A DNA stretch of 56,592 nt, taken from NCBI GenBank assembly GCA_025935995.1, contig JAICUF010000007.1:1-56592 (forward strand), in the 5' to 3' direction. The translations under genes were made by a program, and so were the position numbers. The notes under the pieces are model-generated. The model had not been told where the DNA came from. It made no database searches and saw only the letters and a list, made by a program, of their open reading frames with translations. Shown here in pieces: positions 12,284 to 21,393 of this stretch. Numbering within the stretch: position 1 is the first letter of the stretch; every line of letters starts with the position of its first letter. The stretch is from Gemmatimonadales bacterium. Lineage in GTDB: Bacteria; Gemmatimonadota; Gemmatimonadetes; Gemmatimonadales; GWC2-71-9.

Positions 12284-14233
12284 ATGGACGAGAGCCGGAG
12301 CGTCGCGGCCCCGCCGGAGTCGGTCGATAGCATCTATCGGACGCTGGTCGAGCAGGTACGCGACTACGCGATCTTTCTGGTGGACCCGAAGGGCTGGATC
12401 AGGAGCTGGAACCAGGGCGCCGAGCGCGTCTTCGGTTATCCGCGCCAGACCTTCCTGACCCTGCACGGCAGCGCCCTCTTCACACCGGAGGACATCGCCG
12501 CCGGCGTGCCGCAGCGCGAGCTCGAGACCGCCCGCCTCCATGGGGAGGCGAACGACGACCGCTGGCTCGCGCGGCAGGACGGCAGCCGCTTCTGGGCCAA
12601 CGGCATGACCACGGCACTGCGCGATCCGTCCGGCGAGCTGCTCGGGTTCGCCAAGGTGGTCCACGACCGCACCGACCAGAAGCGGACCGAGGACGCGCTC
12701 CGGGAAAGCGAGGAGCGGCTGAATGCGGCGCTCCACGCCGCCCAGATGGGCACCTGGCGCTGGGACATCGCGAACGACACCTACATGTTCGACGAGAGTC
12801 TCCGCGCCCTCTTCGGCCTCCGCCCCGACGAGCAGATCCGCACCTTCGCCGACTTCCTCGATCATCTGCATCCCGAGGACCGCTCCGCGGTCGTGATCGC
12901 CTTCCAGCGCGCGGTGGACGAGGGCAGCAGCTTCAACGTCGAGTTCCGGGTGCCGCTTTCCGGCGGCGGGCTCCGCTGGCTCCGCGACCAGGGCACCGTG
13001 GTGCGCGACGAGGACGGCCAGGCGCAGTCGCTCACCGGCGCGTGCGTGGACGTCACCGAGCGGCGCCGCACCGAGGAGCGGGTGCGGCACGCGCAGCGGA
13101 TGGAGGCGGTGGGCCAGCTCGCCGGCGGCGTCGCCCACGAGATCAACAACATGATGCAGGGCGTGCTCGGCTTCAGCGAGCTCCTCATGCACGGGCTTCC
13201 CGCGGGGGACGAGCGGCGGAACGACGTCGAGCAGATCCGCCGTGCCGCCGGCCGCGCCGCGATGGTGACGGGCCAGCTCCTCGCCTTCAGCCGCCGGCAG
13301 GTGCTGCAGGCCGAGGTGCTGGATCTCAACGCCGTCATCACCGGCATCGAGCCGATGCTCCGCCGCCTCCTGGGCGAGGACCGGCAGCTCGTGGTGAGCC
13401 GCGCGTCGGGCGTGGGGCGCGTGCGCGCCGACCAGGGGCAGGTGGAGCAGGTGCTCATCAATCTCGCCCTCAACGCCCGTGACGCGATGCCGAGCGGCGG
13501 CCGGCTCACCCTGGCGCTCCGGAACGCCGCCCTCGATCGCGACTACGGCGACCGCCATCCCGGCGTGGAGATCCGCCCCGGACCCTTCGTGATGATCGCG
13601 GTGAGCGACAACGGCAGCGGGATGGACGCGGAGACGCAGAGCCGCATCTTCGAGCCCTTCTTCACCACCAAGCCCACGGGGCAGGGCACCGGCCTCGGCC
13701 TCGCGACGGTGTACGGGATCATCCGCCAGAGCGGCGGATACATCTGGGTGTACAGCGAGCTGGGGCACGGGACCACCTTCAAGGTGTATCTCCCCGTGCT
13801 GGAGGAGCCGCGCGCCGAAGCGATCGACCGGCCGCAGCAGATCGGCCAGGCGCCCGCGCTGCTGGTGGTGGAAGACGAGGAGATGGTGCGCCGCTGGATC
13901 GTCCGCGTCCTCACCCGCGAGGGCTATGAATGCCTCGAGGCCCGGAACGGGATCGAGGCGCTTCGCCTGCTCGAGCAGCGCGGCGGACGGGTGGACCTCA
14001 TCGTGAGCGACGTGGTGATGCCCGAGATGGGCGGGCGCGCGCTGGCCGGCCGCGTCGAGGAGCTGGGCTACGAGGTGCCGGTCCTGTTCATGTCGGGCTA
14101 TACCGACGACGAGGTGCTCCGCCGCGGGCTGCTCGAGCCGGGCTCCCGCATGATCGAGAAGCCGATGCAGGTCGAGGTGCTGCTGCAGAAGGTCCGCGAA
14201 TTCGTGCCGGAGCACCCTCGCCCCGGCGGGTAG
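12284..14233 (+). CDS. Hybrid sensor histidine kinase (PAS-PAS-HisKA-HATPase-REC)
   Basis: Cytosolic hybrid kinase of 649 residues with no transmembrane segment. In order: PAS (about 20-130), PAC/PAS (about 140-265), HisKA with GVAHEINNMMQG and phospho-acceptor His285, HATPase_c with the N box INLALNARDAMP, the G1 box SDNGSGMD, F box FEPFFTTK and G2 box GTGLGLATVYG, then a C-terminal receiver (about 520-640) with acidic VVEDEE, phospho-acceptor Asp in LIVSDVVMPEMGG and Lys in IEKPM. PAS ligands are not predictable. No separate response regulator is adjacent, so phosphotransfer may be internal or to an HPt protein. Confidence 0.95.
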   Translation: MDESRSVAAPPESVDSIYRTLVEQVRDYAIFLVDPKGWIRSWNQGAERVFGYPRQTFLTLHGSALFTPEDIAAGVPQRELETARLHGEANDDRWLARQDGSRFWANGMTTALRDPSGELLGFAKVVHDRTDQKRTEDALRESEERLNAALHAAQMGTWRWDIANDTYMFDESLRALFGLRPDEQIRTFADFLDHLHPEDRSAVVIAFQRAVDEGSSFNVEFRVPLSGGGLRWLRDQGTVVRDEDGQAQSLTGACVDVTERRRTEERVRHAQRMEAVGQLAGGVAHEINNMMQGVLGFSELLMHGLPAGDERRNDVEQIRRAAGRAAMVTGQLLAFSRRQVLQAEVLDLNAVITGIEPMLRRLLGEDRQLVVSRASGVGRVRADQGQVEQVLINLALNARDAMPSGGRLTLALRNAALDRDYGDRHPGVEIRPGPFVMIAVSDNGSGMDAETQSRIFEPFFTTKPTGQGTGLGLATVYGIIRQSGGYIWVYSELGHGTTFKVYLPVLEEPRAEAIDRPQQIGQAPALLVVEDEEMVRRWIVRVLTREGYECLEARNGIEALRLLEQRGGRVDLIVSDVVMPEMGGRALAGRVEELGYEVPVLFMSGYTDDEVLRRGLLEPGSRMIEKPMQVEVLLQKVREFVPEHPRPGG

Positions 14234-14249
14234 CGGGATATATTCCCGC
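14233..14249 (+). promoter_or_regulatory. -10 box TATATT inside a small inverted repeat
   Basis: GCGGGA (14233-14238) and TCCCGC (14244-14249) flank five bases; TATATT spans 14239-14244 and ends 6 nt before the ATG at 14251. There is no Shine-Dalgarno. The arrangement echoes that at the cardiolipin synthase gene. Confidence 0.5.
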
Positions 14250-14250
14250 C

Positions 14251-15819
14251 ATGCGCCTCTCCATTGCCGCGCTCATCGTGGCCGCGCCGGCCCTCGCGGC
14301 GCCGGCCGCCGCGCAGACCACCCGCCCCGAGCGCACCGCCTTCGCCGAAACCTCCACGCACGTCGACGTCCTCGAGTTCCTGGATTCGCTCCAGGCGCGC
14401 GGGGCGGGCCTCCGGATCTGGACGCTCACCAGGAGCCCCGAGGGGCTCGAGGTGCCGGTCGTGCTCGCCGCGCGGCCCATGGTCTCCGGCGCCGACGCGG
14501 CGCACCACAGCGGCAAGCCGATCGTCTACATCCAGGCGAACATCCACGCCGGCGAGGTCGAGGGGAAGGAGGCCGCGCAGATGCTGCTGCGCGACCTCAC
14601 GCTCGGCTCGCTGCGGCCGCTGCTGGACAGCGTCATCCTGCTCGTGGTCCCGATCTACAACGCCGACGGCAACGAGAAGCTGGCGCCGCAGGAAGTGAAC
14701 CGGCCCGAGCAGAACGGGCCGCCGCGCGTCGGCCGCCGCGCCAACGGGCAGGGCCTCGACCTCAACCGCGACTACGTGAAGCTCGAGGCGCCCGAGACCC
14801 GCGCCTCCGAGGAGCTGCTCGACCGCTGGAACCCCGACCTGCTCCTCGACCTGCACACCACCGACGGCAGCTACCACGGCTACAACCTGACCTATTCGCC
14901 GGGCCTCAACGCCAACCACAGCCGCGTCAACGCGTGGGTGCAGGACGTGTTCCTTCCCGCGGTCGCCGAGCGCATGCGCAAGCGCCACCGCGAGCGGATC
15001 TTTCCGTACGGGAATTTCCGGAACCAGAATCCCGATTCGCTGAAGCTGGGCTGGGAGACCTACGACGGGCGCGCGCGCTACGGCACCAACTGGTTCGCGC
15101 TGCGCGGGCGGATGGCCATCCTGAGCGAGGCCTACAGCCACGACCCCTTCGCCACCCGGATCCGCGCCACCTACGACTTCGTGCGGGAGACGCTGAGCCT
15201 CCTCGCCGAGCGGCGGAACACCTGGATGCCGCTCCTGGCCGAAGGCATTCACGGGGACTCGGTCGCCATCCGCCAGCGCTTCGCCGATTCCACCATGCGC
15301 GACGTGATCGCCGAGCTCACGACCGCCGATTCATCGGGACGCTCGGGCGGGTTCGCGCCGCGGAAGCAGAGCGGGAAGTTCCGCACCGTGCGGATGCCGG
15401 TGTGGGACCGCTTCGCCGCCGCCCGGAGCGAGGCGCTGCCGGCCGCCTATCTCATTCCCGACCGGCTGCAGACCGTGGTGGCCCTCCTCCGGCGCCACGG
15501 CGTCGCGGTGAAGCCGCTGCCCAGCGGGTGGAAGGCGCCGGCCGAAGTCTTCACCATCGACAGCGTCCGCCGCTCGCCCCGGAAGTTCGAGGGGCACAAC
15601 ACGCTGAGCGTCGACGGGCGCTGGGCCGCCGGCGCCGATACGGCGAGCGGCGCCTGGTACCTCGTCTCCACCACCCAGCCCCTCGGCGTGCTGGCGGGAT
15701 ACCTCCTGGAGCCCGGCTCGGAAGACGGCGTGGTGGCCTGGAATTTCCTCGACGACGAGATGGTGCCGGGCGCCTCGTATCCGATCCGCCGGCTCCGCTC
15801 GCCGCTTCCCGGCAGCTGA
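14251..15819 (+). CDS. Secreted M14-family metallocarboxypeptidase
   Basis: Exported zinc peptidase of 522 residues with signal peptide MRLSIAALIVAAPALAAPAAAQ. The M14 core is shown by the zinc motif HAGEVEGKEA (HxxE), the substrate-binding region GQGLDLNRDYVKLE, the third zinc ligand in LLLDLHTTDGSYHGYN, and a later LSEAYSH that could hold the catalytic Glu. It is longer than a catalytic domain alone; the last 200 residues form an additional beta-rich region. It follows the kinase gene by 17 nt but has its own promoter-like box. Confidence 0.9.
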   Translation: MRLSIAALIVAAPALAAPAAAQTTRPERTAFAETSTHVDVLEFLDSLQARGAGLRIWTLTRSPEGLEVPVVLAARPMVSGADAAHHSGKPIVYIQANIHAGEVEGKEAAQMLLRDLTLGSLRPLLDSVILLVVPIYNADGNEKLAPQEVNRPEQNGPPRVGRRANGQGLDLNRDYVKLEAPETRASEELLDRWNPDLLLDLHTTDGSYHGYNLTYSPGLNANHSRVNAWVQDVFLPAVAERMRKRHRERIFPYGNFRNQNPDSLKLGWETYDGRARYGTNWFALRGRMAILSEAYSHDPFATRIRATYDFVRETLSLLAERRNTWMPLLAEGIHGDSVAIRQRFADSTMRDVIAELTTADSSGRSGGFAPRKQSGKFRTVRMPVWDRFAAARSEALPAAYLIPDRLQTVVALLRRHGVAVKPLPSGWKAPAEVFTIDSVRRSPRKFEGHNTLSVDGRWAAGADTASGAWYLVSTTQPLGVLAGYLLEPGSEDGVVAWNFLDDEMVPGASYPIRRLRSPLPGS

Positions 15820-15925
15820 GCCCCCGAAACCCCCGGCCTGTCGTCCCGTTATATCTTTCGCTGCCCGGTCGAGCGGCCGGGCGCGCTGTCGCCGTCGCGC
15901 CCACCACTCGCCGCCGAGGACCACG

Positions 15926-16993
15926 ATTCGCCGCCTGCTCGCCGCCGCCGCGCTCACGGTATTGCCCGCGTGCACCGCGTCAGCACCGCCCGCTTCGTCC
16001 GCCGCGCCCGCTGCGTCCGCCGCTCTGATCCGGCCCGGCGAGCGCCACCTCCGGAACGTCCGCCAGCTCACCTTCAGCGGCAACAACGCGGAAGCGTATT
16101 TCTCGCGGTCGGGCCGGCAGCTCATCTTCCAGCGGCAGGAGAAGGTGGACGCGGGCTGCGACCAGGAATACATCATGGACATCGACGGCTCGCACCTCCG
16201 CCGGATCTCCAACGGCGCGGGCCGCACCACCTGCGGCTACTTCTACGACAACGACCGCCGCGTCCTCTACAGCTCGACGCACGAGTTTTCCCGCGAGTGC
16301 CCGCCGCCGGTGGATCGCTCGAAGGGCTACGTCTGGCCCCTCGGCCACTTCGAGATCTACACGCAGCGGGTGGACGGCAGTGACCAGCGGAAGCTCACCA
16401 GCAACGGCGCCTACAACGCCGAGGCCACGGTCTCGCCCGACGGGAACCGCATCGTCTTCACCAGCACTCGCGACGGCGACATCGAGCTGTACACGATGAA
16501 CACCGACGGGAGCGACGTCCGGCGGATCACCCACCGCATGGGCTACGACGGCGGCGCCTTCTTCTCGCCCGACGGGAAGCACCTCGTCTGGCGCGCGCAG
16601 TATCCCGAGACCGCGGCCGACACCGCCGACTACCAGCGCCTCCTGGCCGAGCGGCTGGTGCGCCCCACGAAGCTCGAGCTCTGGATGGCCGACGCCGACG
16701 GCGGCAACGCCCGGAAGGTCACGTCGCTGGGCGGCGCCAACTTCGCGCCGTTCTTTCATCCCGACGGGCGCCGGATCATCTTCGCCTCCAACTACCTGAA
16801 CCCGCGAGGTCGGAACTTCGACCTCTACCTCGTCAACACCGACGGCACCGGGCTCGAGCAGGTCACCAACGACCCCGACTTCGACGGCTTCCCGATGTTC
16901 AGCCCCGACGGCCGGAAGCTCGTCTGGGCCTCGAACCGTCACGGCGCCGAGAGCGGGGAGACGGACCTGTTCATCGCCGACTGGGTGGAATGA
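15926..16993 (+). CDS. TolB-like beta-propeller lipoprotein, apparent ATT start
   Basis: Exported lipoprotein of about 355 residues with WD40-like/PD40 blades: AEATVSPDGNRIVFTSTRDG, MNTDGSDVRRITHRMG, AFFSPDGKHLVW, FHPDGRRIIFASN and FSPDGRKLVWASNRHG. The signal peptide and lipobox (RRLLAAAALTVLPAC) run in frame back to ATT at 15926, with GAGGA 5 nt upstream. No ATG, GTG or TTG starts that signal peptide; the first standard start in frame is TTG at 15962, which would delete it. Either a rare ATT start is used or the base call is wrong. It overlaps the next gene by ATGA. Confidence 0.8.
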   Translation: MRRLLAAAALTVLPACTASAPPASSAAPAASAALIRPGERHLRNVRQLTFSGNNAEAYFSRSGRQLIFQRQEKVDAGCDQEYIMDIDGSHLRRISNGAGRTTCGYFYDNDRRVLYSSTHEFSRECPPPVDRSKGYVWPLGHFEIYTQRVDGSDQRKLTSNGAYNAEATVSPDGNRIVFTSTRDGDIELYTMNTDGSDVRRITHRMGYDGGAFFSPDGKHLVWRAQYPETAADTADYQRLLAERLVRPTKLELWMADADGGNARKVTSLGGANFAPFFHPDGRRIIFASNYLNPRGRNFDLYLVNTDGTGLEQVTNDPDFDGFPMFSPDGRKLVWASNRHGAESGETDLFIADWVE

Positions 16994-17652
16994 GCGGCCC
17001 GGCGCGGAGCCACTCGGCGCTCCGCGTCTGGACCTGGGCGATCGTCGCGACGATCGCGGTGTGGCTGGTGCTCAGGACGTTCGTGATCGAGGCGTTCCGG
17101 ATCCCGTCGGGCAGCATGGAGAGCACGCTGCTTCCCGGTGATCTCGTCTTCGTCCGGAAGCTCCACTACGTGCCGCGGCGCGGCGACCTCGTCGTCTTCC
17201 AGTCGGTGGAGGACAGCGGCCGCAAGCTGGTGAAGCGGCTCATCGGCCTCCCGGGCGATACGCTCCTGATGGAAGCGGGTGCCCTGATCCGGAACGGCGT
17301 GCCGCTGTCCGAGCCGTATGCCGTGGGGACCGATCCGTTCCGGTCGGAGTCGCCCGCGACGCGGGAGCGGATGCGCGCATGGCAGCTGCCGCACCTGGCC
17401 GGCGGCGACCCCGGCGGGTATCTGCCGGACCTGCACGACTGGGGTCCGATCGTGGTGCCGCCCGACTCGCTCTTCTTCCTGGGCGACAACCGCGATGCCT
17501 CGTACGACGGGCGCTACTGGGGATTCGCGTCGCGGGAAAGCGTGCGCGGCCACCCCTTTCTCATCTATTTCAGCTGCGAGCCCGCGGGCTCGCACGCACC
17601 CCCGTTTCCGGAGCGGATCCGCTGGCGGCGCATCCTGAGCTCCCCGGAGTGA
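16990..17652 (+). CDS. lepB: Signal peptidase I, first of two tandem copies
   Basis: Membrane-bound S26 peptidase of 220 residues that removes signal peptides at the outer face of the inner membrane. One N-terminal transmembrane helix (about 14-32) is followed by box B, AFRIPSGSMESTLLPGD, with nucleophile Ser42. The Lys general base is in RKLVKRLIGLPGDT and box E is FFLGDNRDASYDGRYWG. The start overlaps the stop of the TolB-like gene, so translation is probably coupled. Confidence 0.96.
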   Translation: MSGPARSHSALRVWTWAIVATIAVWLVLRTFVIEAFRIPSGSMESTLLPGDLVFVRKLHYVPRRGDLVVFQSVEDSGRKLVKRLIGLPGDTLLMEAGALIRNGVPLSEPYAVGTDPFRSESPATRERMRAWQLPHLAGGDPGGYLPDLHDWGPIVVPPDSLFFLGDNRDASYDGRYWGFASRESVRGHPFLIYFSCEPAGSHAPPFPERIRWRRILSSPE

Positions 17653-17654
17653 GC

Positions 17655-18407
17655 ATGGCAAGTTCGATGGAAAGCTCGGCGGAAGCGAAGAAGGGATCGG
17701 TTCGGGCCTGGCTCTGGGACTGGGCCAAGTCGATCGGCGTGGCGCTCGTGGTCTGGCTCTTCCTGAGAACCTTCCTGGTGGAGGCGTTCCACATTCCGTC
17801 GGAGAGCATGGAGCGCACCCTCCTCGTGGGCGACTGGCTCTTCGTCAACAAGGCGCTCTACGGCGCCGAGGTCCCGCTCGTCCACCGCCACCTGCCCGCC
17901 GTGCGCGAGCCGCGCGTAGGAGACGTGGTCGTGTTCGATTCGCGCGATGCGCCCGAGGTCGGCGAGTACGCGGGGATCAAGGTCGTCAAGCGGCTCATCG
18001 GCGTGGCCGGCGACACCCTCGCCATGAAGGGAGCGCGGCTCTACCGGAACGGCCACGCCGTCGCCGAACCGTACGTGCAGCACGTCAATCTCCAGGAGTC
18101 GGCGCCGCCGTCGATGCGCGACTACATGCGGAGCTGGCAGCTGCCGCACCTCGCCGGCGGCGATACGACGGCCTACCATCCGGACGTGCAGGACTGGGGG
18201 CCGATCGTGGTCCCGCGCGATTCGCTCTTCGTGATGGGAGACAACCGCGAGAACTCCCTCGACAGCCGCTACTGGGGCTTCCTCCCGCGGGAAAACCTGC
18301 GGGGAAGCCCCATGTTCATCTACTACAGCTACGACAAGTCGAGCTACCGGGCGCTGCCGTTCCTCACCGCGGTGCGGTGGGGACGGATCTTCACCGGGGT
18401 GCGCTGA
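17655..18407 (+). CDS. lepB: Signal peptidase I, second tandem copy
   Basis: A 250-residue paralogue of the preceding gene, starting 2 nt after its stop. One N-terminal transmembrane helix (about 25-42), AFHIPSESMERTLLVGD with Ser51 and Glu in place of the usual Gly before it, IKVVKRLIGVAGDT with the Lys base, and FVMGDNRENSLDSRYWG. Compared with copy one it has an extra loop between the first two boxes (ALYGAEVPLVHRHLPAV). Both keep all catalytic residues, so both should be active; divergence around the substrate pocket suggests different client sets. Confidence 0.96.
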   Translation: MASSMESSAEAKKGSVRAWLWDWAKSIGVALVVWLFLRTFLVEAFHIPSESMERTLLVGDWLFVNKALYGAEVPLVHRHLPAVREPRVGDVVVFDSRDAPEVGEYAGIKVVKRLIGVAGDTLAMKGARLYRNGHAVAEPYVQHVNLQESAPPSMRDYMRSWQLPHLAGGDTTAYHPDVQDWGPIVVPRDSLFVMGDNRENSLDSRYWGFLPRENLRGSPMFIYYSYDKSSYRALPFLTAVRWGRIFTGVR

Positions 18408-18410
18408 GCG

Positions 18411-18662
18411 TCAGGGGAGGCGGGGCGCCTCGGGAAGCGAATCGCGGCCGGGCTGGCGATCGATGTAGACCGCGCTCCGGCCGCAGGCGTTGCAGTGCAG
18501 GGTGACTCGGCCCGCAGGGGCGTCATCGCCCTCGCGGCGGGGGGAGCGGTCCACGCCCGCGGAGCCGCAGGAAGGGCACACGAGGAGCTTGTGCTCGCGA
18601 TCCGCCGCGATCAGGATCAGGGCTTCCGGCGCCCGATATTCCTTGATACCCCTGCGTCCCAC
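18411..18662 (-). CDS. Small four-cysteine zinc-ribbon protein
   Basis: An 83-residue protein with VCPSCGSAG (CPxC) and LHCNACGRS (CxxC) about 25 residues apart, a classical zinc ribbon. It begins MGRRGIKEYRAPEALIL from GTG 18662, with GGAGGGG 6 nt upstream; the longer frame upstream lacks coding character. The role (nucleic-acid or protein binding) is unknown. The stop lies 3 nt from that of the convergent signal peptidase gene. Confidence 0.7.
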   Translation of the reverse strand: MGRRGIKEYRAPEALILIAADREHKLLVCPSCGSAGVDRSPRREGDDAPAGRVTLHCNACGRSAVYIDRQPGRDSLPEAPRLP

Positions 18663-18722
18663 GGCCGGCCCCTCCGGCGGGAAGGAGTGCTCCGAAACCG
18701 GATCATCCCGCCTCTTGTTCAA

Positions 18723-18728
18723 TATTAT
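18723..18728 (+). promoter_or_regulatory. -10-like TATTAT before the cupredoxin gene
   Basis: TATTAT in an unusually AT-rich 18-bp stretch, 42 nt before the ATG at 18771. No clear -35 is seen. Confidence 0.45.
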
Positions 18729-18770
18729 CGATTCCGCCGGTACTGGAAAGCCGGATCTCCTGGAGGTCAC

Positions 18771-19190
18771 ATGCCGGAATGCGTCCGACCGCTTCGCCTG
18801 CTGTTCGCCCCGCTGGTCGCGCTGGCCACCGCATCCGCGGCGCCGGCCCACGCCCAGAAGGTCCACGAGATCCGCCTCGAACACGACGCCGCGACCCACG
18901 AATACCGCTTCAGCCCGGCCACCGTCACGGCCCGCGCCGGCGATGTGCTCGTGTTCAAGGTGACCGGCGGGGGCGACCACGGCATCGTGTTCGAGGGCAA
19001 CATGCCGCCTGCCGCCCGTGCGGCACTCAGCGCCGCCATGCCCCGCCGCGTCGGCGACCTGTCCGGACCGATCCTGGGACCACGGGCCGAGTACCGCATC
19101 ACCCTGCCCGCGCTTCCCGCCGGCGACTATCGGTTCTACTGCCTCCCTCACCGCGCCTACGACGAGGTCGGCACCCTTCGGATCCAGTAG
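18771..19190 (+). CDS. Secreted cupredoxin (plastocyanin-like)
   Basis: Periplasmic protein of 139 residues with a cleavable signal peptide (ends near APAHA-Q, about residue 28). One cupredoxin domain: GDVLVFKVTGGGDHGIVFEG carries the first His ligand, and the C-terminal DYRFYCLPHRAYDEVGTLRI carries the Cys and second His. The usual axial Met after that His is not evident (YDEV occupies the place), so the copper site may be atypical. GGAGGT lies 4 nt before ATG. Probably a small electron carrier or copper-binding protein; the partner is unknown. Confidence 0.88.
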   Translation: MPECVRPLRLLFAPLVALATASAAPAHAQKVHEIRLEHDAATHEYRFSPATVTARAGDVLVFKVTGGGDHGIVFEGNMPPAARAALSAAMPRRVGDLSGPILGPRAEYRITLPALPAGDYRFYCLPHRAYDEVGTLRIQ

Positions 19191-19247
19191 CAACGTCAGT
19201 TGTAGCCATGGGTACTACTGAAAAATGGCGGACAGCGCGACACCTGC

Positions 19248-19276
19248 TTGACGAGGGGCGTAACGCGGGGTAGGTT
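19248..19276 (+). promoter_or_regulatory. Sigma-70-like promoter TTGACG-N17-TAGGTT
   Basis: TTGACG at 19248-19253 and TAGGTT at 19271-19276 with 17-bp spacing, 23 nt before the GTG start at 19300. It is the best two-box promoter in the window. Confidence 0.6.
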
Positions 19277-19299
19277 GCCGCCTTAGCCTGGGAGGCGAC

Positions 19300-19698
19300 G
19301 TGGGTACTGAGCTGGGCAGTTCACAGATCTCGACGCTGCTGGAAACACTGCCGGGCATCGCCAACGTGCTCCGCAGTCCGGTGGCTGATGCCCTGTCCCA
19401 CGTGATCCGTGCGGCCGCCCGGCTCGAGGAATTCCGCCTGGCCGATGCGGAGGAGCTCACCCGCTACGCCGTGCGCCGGAGTCTCATGGCCGCCGACGAG
19501 GCCGACCGCATCGTGGCCGAGGTGCAGCAGGCCCAGCAGAAGCGGGCCGACAAGGCCGCCGACCGCGTGAAGGCGCAGAAGGTCCGGGCCCGCGCCGCCA
19601 AGACCAAGCCCAAGCCGAAGCCGGCCGCCAAGCCGCGGCCCAAGGCCGTGAAGCGCCGGCCCGCCCCGGCCGCCCGCGCCAAGGCGAGGAAGCGCTAG
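19300..19698 (+). CDS. Unknown protein with histone H1-like basic tail
   Basis: A 132-residue protein starting at GTG with GGAGG 4 nt upstream. Residues 1-85 are acidic to neutral and helical (ISTLLETLPGIANVLRSPV, LEEFRLADAEELTRYAV). Residues 86-132 are almost purely Ala, Lys, Arg and Pro (KTKPKPKPAAKP and similar), like the tails of H1-like and AlgP-type proteins. This suggests nucleic-acid binding, but the globular part belongs to no family I recognise. Confidence 0.8.
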   Translation: MGTELGSSQISTLLETLPGIANVLRSPVADALSHVIRAAARLEEFRLADAEELTRYAVRRSLMAADEADRIVAEVQQAQQKRADKAADRVKAQKVRARAAKTKPKPKPAAKPRPKAVKRRPAPAARAKARKR

Positions 19699-19703
19699 TC
19701 AGC

Positions 19704-21392
19704 TCAGGTCTGGAATTCCTGCATCAGGGCGGTAAGACGGGTGGCACCCTGCAGCAGCTCGCCCGCCGACGCCGCCATCTCCTCCGTCGAAGCACTCTGC
19801 TCCTCCGCCGCCGCCGTCACTTCCTCGCTGGCCGAGGCATGCTCGCCGGCTGACTGGCTCACCTCGACCGTCTTCCGTCCCAGCTCGTCCACCACCTGAC
19901 GGTTCGCATCGGCGTCGCGCGCCACCTCGGTCGCGGCCGTGTGGACCTCCCGCACCGCCTGGGTGATCTCCTCCAGCGCGTGGGCGGCCGCGGTCGCGAC
20001 GTGCTCGATCCCCGCCACCTTGGTCGACCCCAGCTCCATCGTGCCCGACACCTCGCGGACCTGGCGGCGGATGAACTCCACCGTCTTGGTCACGTCCTCC
20101 GCGGCGCGGGCGCTCGAGTCGGCGAGGCGGCGCACCTCTTCCGCCACCACCGCGAAGCCGCGGCCGTGCTCGCCCGCGCGCGCCGCCTCGATGGCCGCGT
20201 TGAGGGCGAGCAGGTTGGTCTGCGACGAGATCTGCTTGATGAGATCGATGAAGTCGGTGATCGTCTCGCTGAGCTTGGCGAGCTCCCGCACCTGGCCCGC
20301 CGAGGTCGTGACGACCTCGCGAACGTCGAGCAGGGTGCGCCCCGCCGTCGCCACGTCGCCCTGATGATGCTCGGCCAGCTCGCGGATCCGGTCGCCCAGG
20401 GCGACGAGGCGCTTCGACGCTTCGGCATTGGTGTTCGCGGCCTCGTTGAGGCCCGCGAGCAGGGAGCCGGCCTCCTCCATGCCCCGGCGCTGCTGATCGG
20501 CGCTGCTCGCGATCCGCACCATCGCGGTCGAGATCTCGCCGCTGCTCGCGGCAAGCTCCTGGCTCATGGCCGAGAAGTCGCTCGCGCTGCTGCCGATGTC
20601 GGTGGCCTCCTTGACGACGGCCCCCACCACGGTGCGGAGCCGGGCTCCCATGTTGTCCATCGCGCCGGCCAGGCGGCCCAGCTCGGTCGGCATCTCGCCC
20701 AGCTGCACGGGACGGAGGTCGCCGGCGCCGAAGCGGTCCGCCGCGCCGACGAGGCGACGGAGCGGGACGTCGATCGAGCGCACCGTCGCGGCCGACGCGC
20801 CGACGCCCACCAGCGACACCATGCCGAAGAGGAACCAGAGCATGCTCCGCCGCTGGCTCGCGTTCCGCTTGAGGTCGGTGGCGCGGGCGTGGGCGCGCGA
20901 GGCCTGCCCGATCGAGAGCGCGTGCACATCGGCGACCAGGGTGTCCGACGGGTCGCGTGCGCGGTCGGCGGCGGTCCGCGCGTCATCCAGCCGGCCCAGA
21001 TCGGCCAGCGCATGCGCGGTGGCGTAGGCCACCTCCGCCTGCGCCTGCGAGGTCGCGATGCGGTTGAGGGTCACGCGGTCGGCCGTGGTCAGCTCGCCCA
21101 GGTCGCGGTAGCGCCGCTGGAACGCGTAGGCCGAATCGCCGTCGGCGATGAACTCGGCCTTGAGCTCACCGGCGGGCCGCACCAGATACTGCTCCGCCGA
21201 GCGGATCTCGCTGGTGGCGGTGCTGACGAGGCCGTTGCTGAGCTGCGTGCCGGCGAGGAGGAGGTTCAGCTCGCGGTCCACCGACCGGTCGAGCGAGTGG
21301 ATCGAGTTGACGCCGATGGCGGCGATCACCAGCACGAGGGCGATGAGGAGCGCCATCGTGGCGATCACCTTGGCGCGAAGGCTTCGCAGCAT
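19704..21392 (-). CDS. Methyl-accepting chemotaxis protein
   Basis: Chemoreceptor of 562 residues. N-terminal transmembrane helix (about 8-30), a roughly 150-residue periplasmic four-helix sensor, second transmembrane helix (about 185-205), HAMP, then the long signalling coiled coil. The hairpin tip is clear: [20 protein letters not shown] followed by [20 protein letters not shown], the CheA/CheW contact region. The start lies 1 nt after the stop of the binding-protein gene, so the two are co-transcribed. No other che genes are in view. Confidence 0.96.
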   Translation of the reverse strand: MLRSLRAKVIATMALLIALVLVIAAIGVNSIHSLDRSVDRELNLLLAGTQLSNGLVSTATSEIRSAEQYLVRPAGELKAEFIADGDSAYAFQRRYRDLGELTTADRVTLNRIATSQAQAEVAYATAHALADLGRLDDARTAADRARDPSDTLVADVHALSIGQASRAHARATDLKRNASQRRSMLWFLFGMVSLVGVGASAATVRSIDVPLRRLVGAADRFGAGDLRPVQLGEMPTELGRLAGAMDNMGARLRTVVGAVVKEATDIGSSASDFSAMSQELAASSGEISTAMVRIASSADQQRRGMEEAGSLLAGLNEAANTNAEASKRLVALGDRIRELAEHHQGDVATAGRTLLDVREVVTTSAGQVRELAKLSETITDFIDLIKQISSQTNLLALNAAIEAARAGEHGRGFAVVAEEVRRLADSSARAAEDVTKTVEFIRRQVREVSGTMELGSTKVAGIEHVATAAAHALEEITQAVREVHTAATEVARDADANRQVVDELGRKTVEVSQSAGEHASASEEVTAAAEEQSASTEEMAASAGELLQGATRLTALMQEFQT

Positions 21393-21393
21393 C

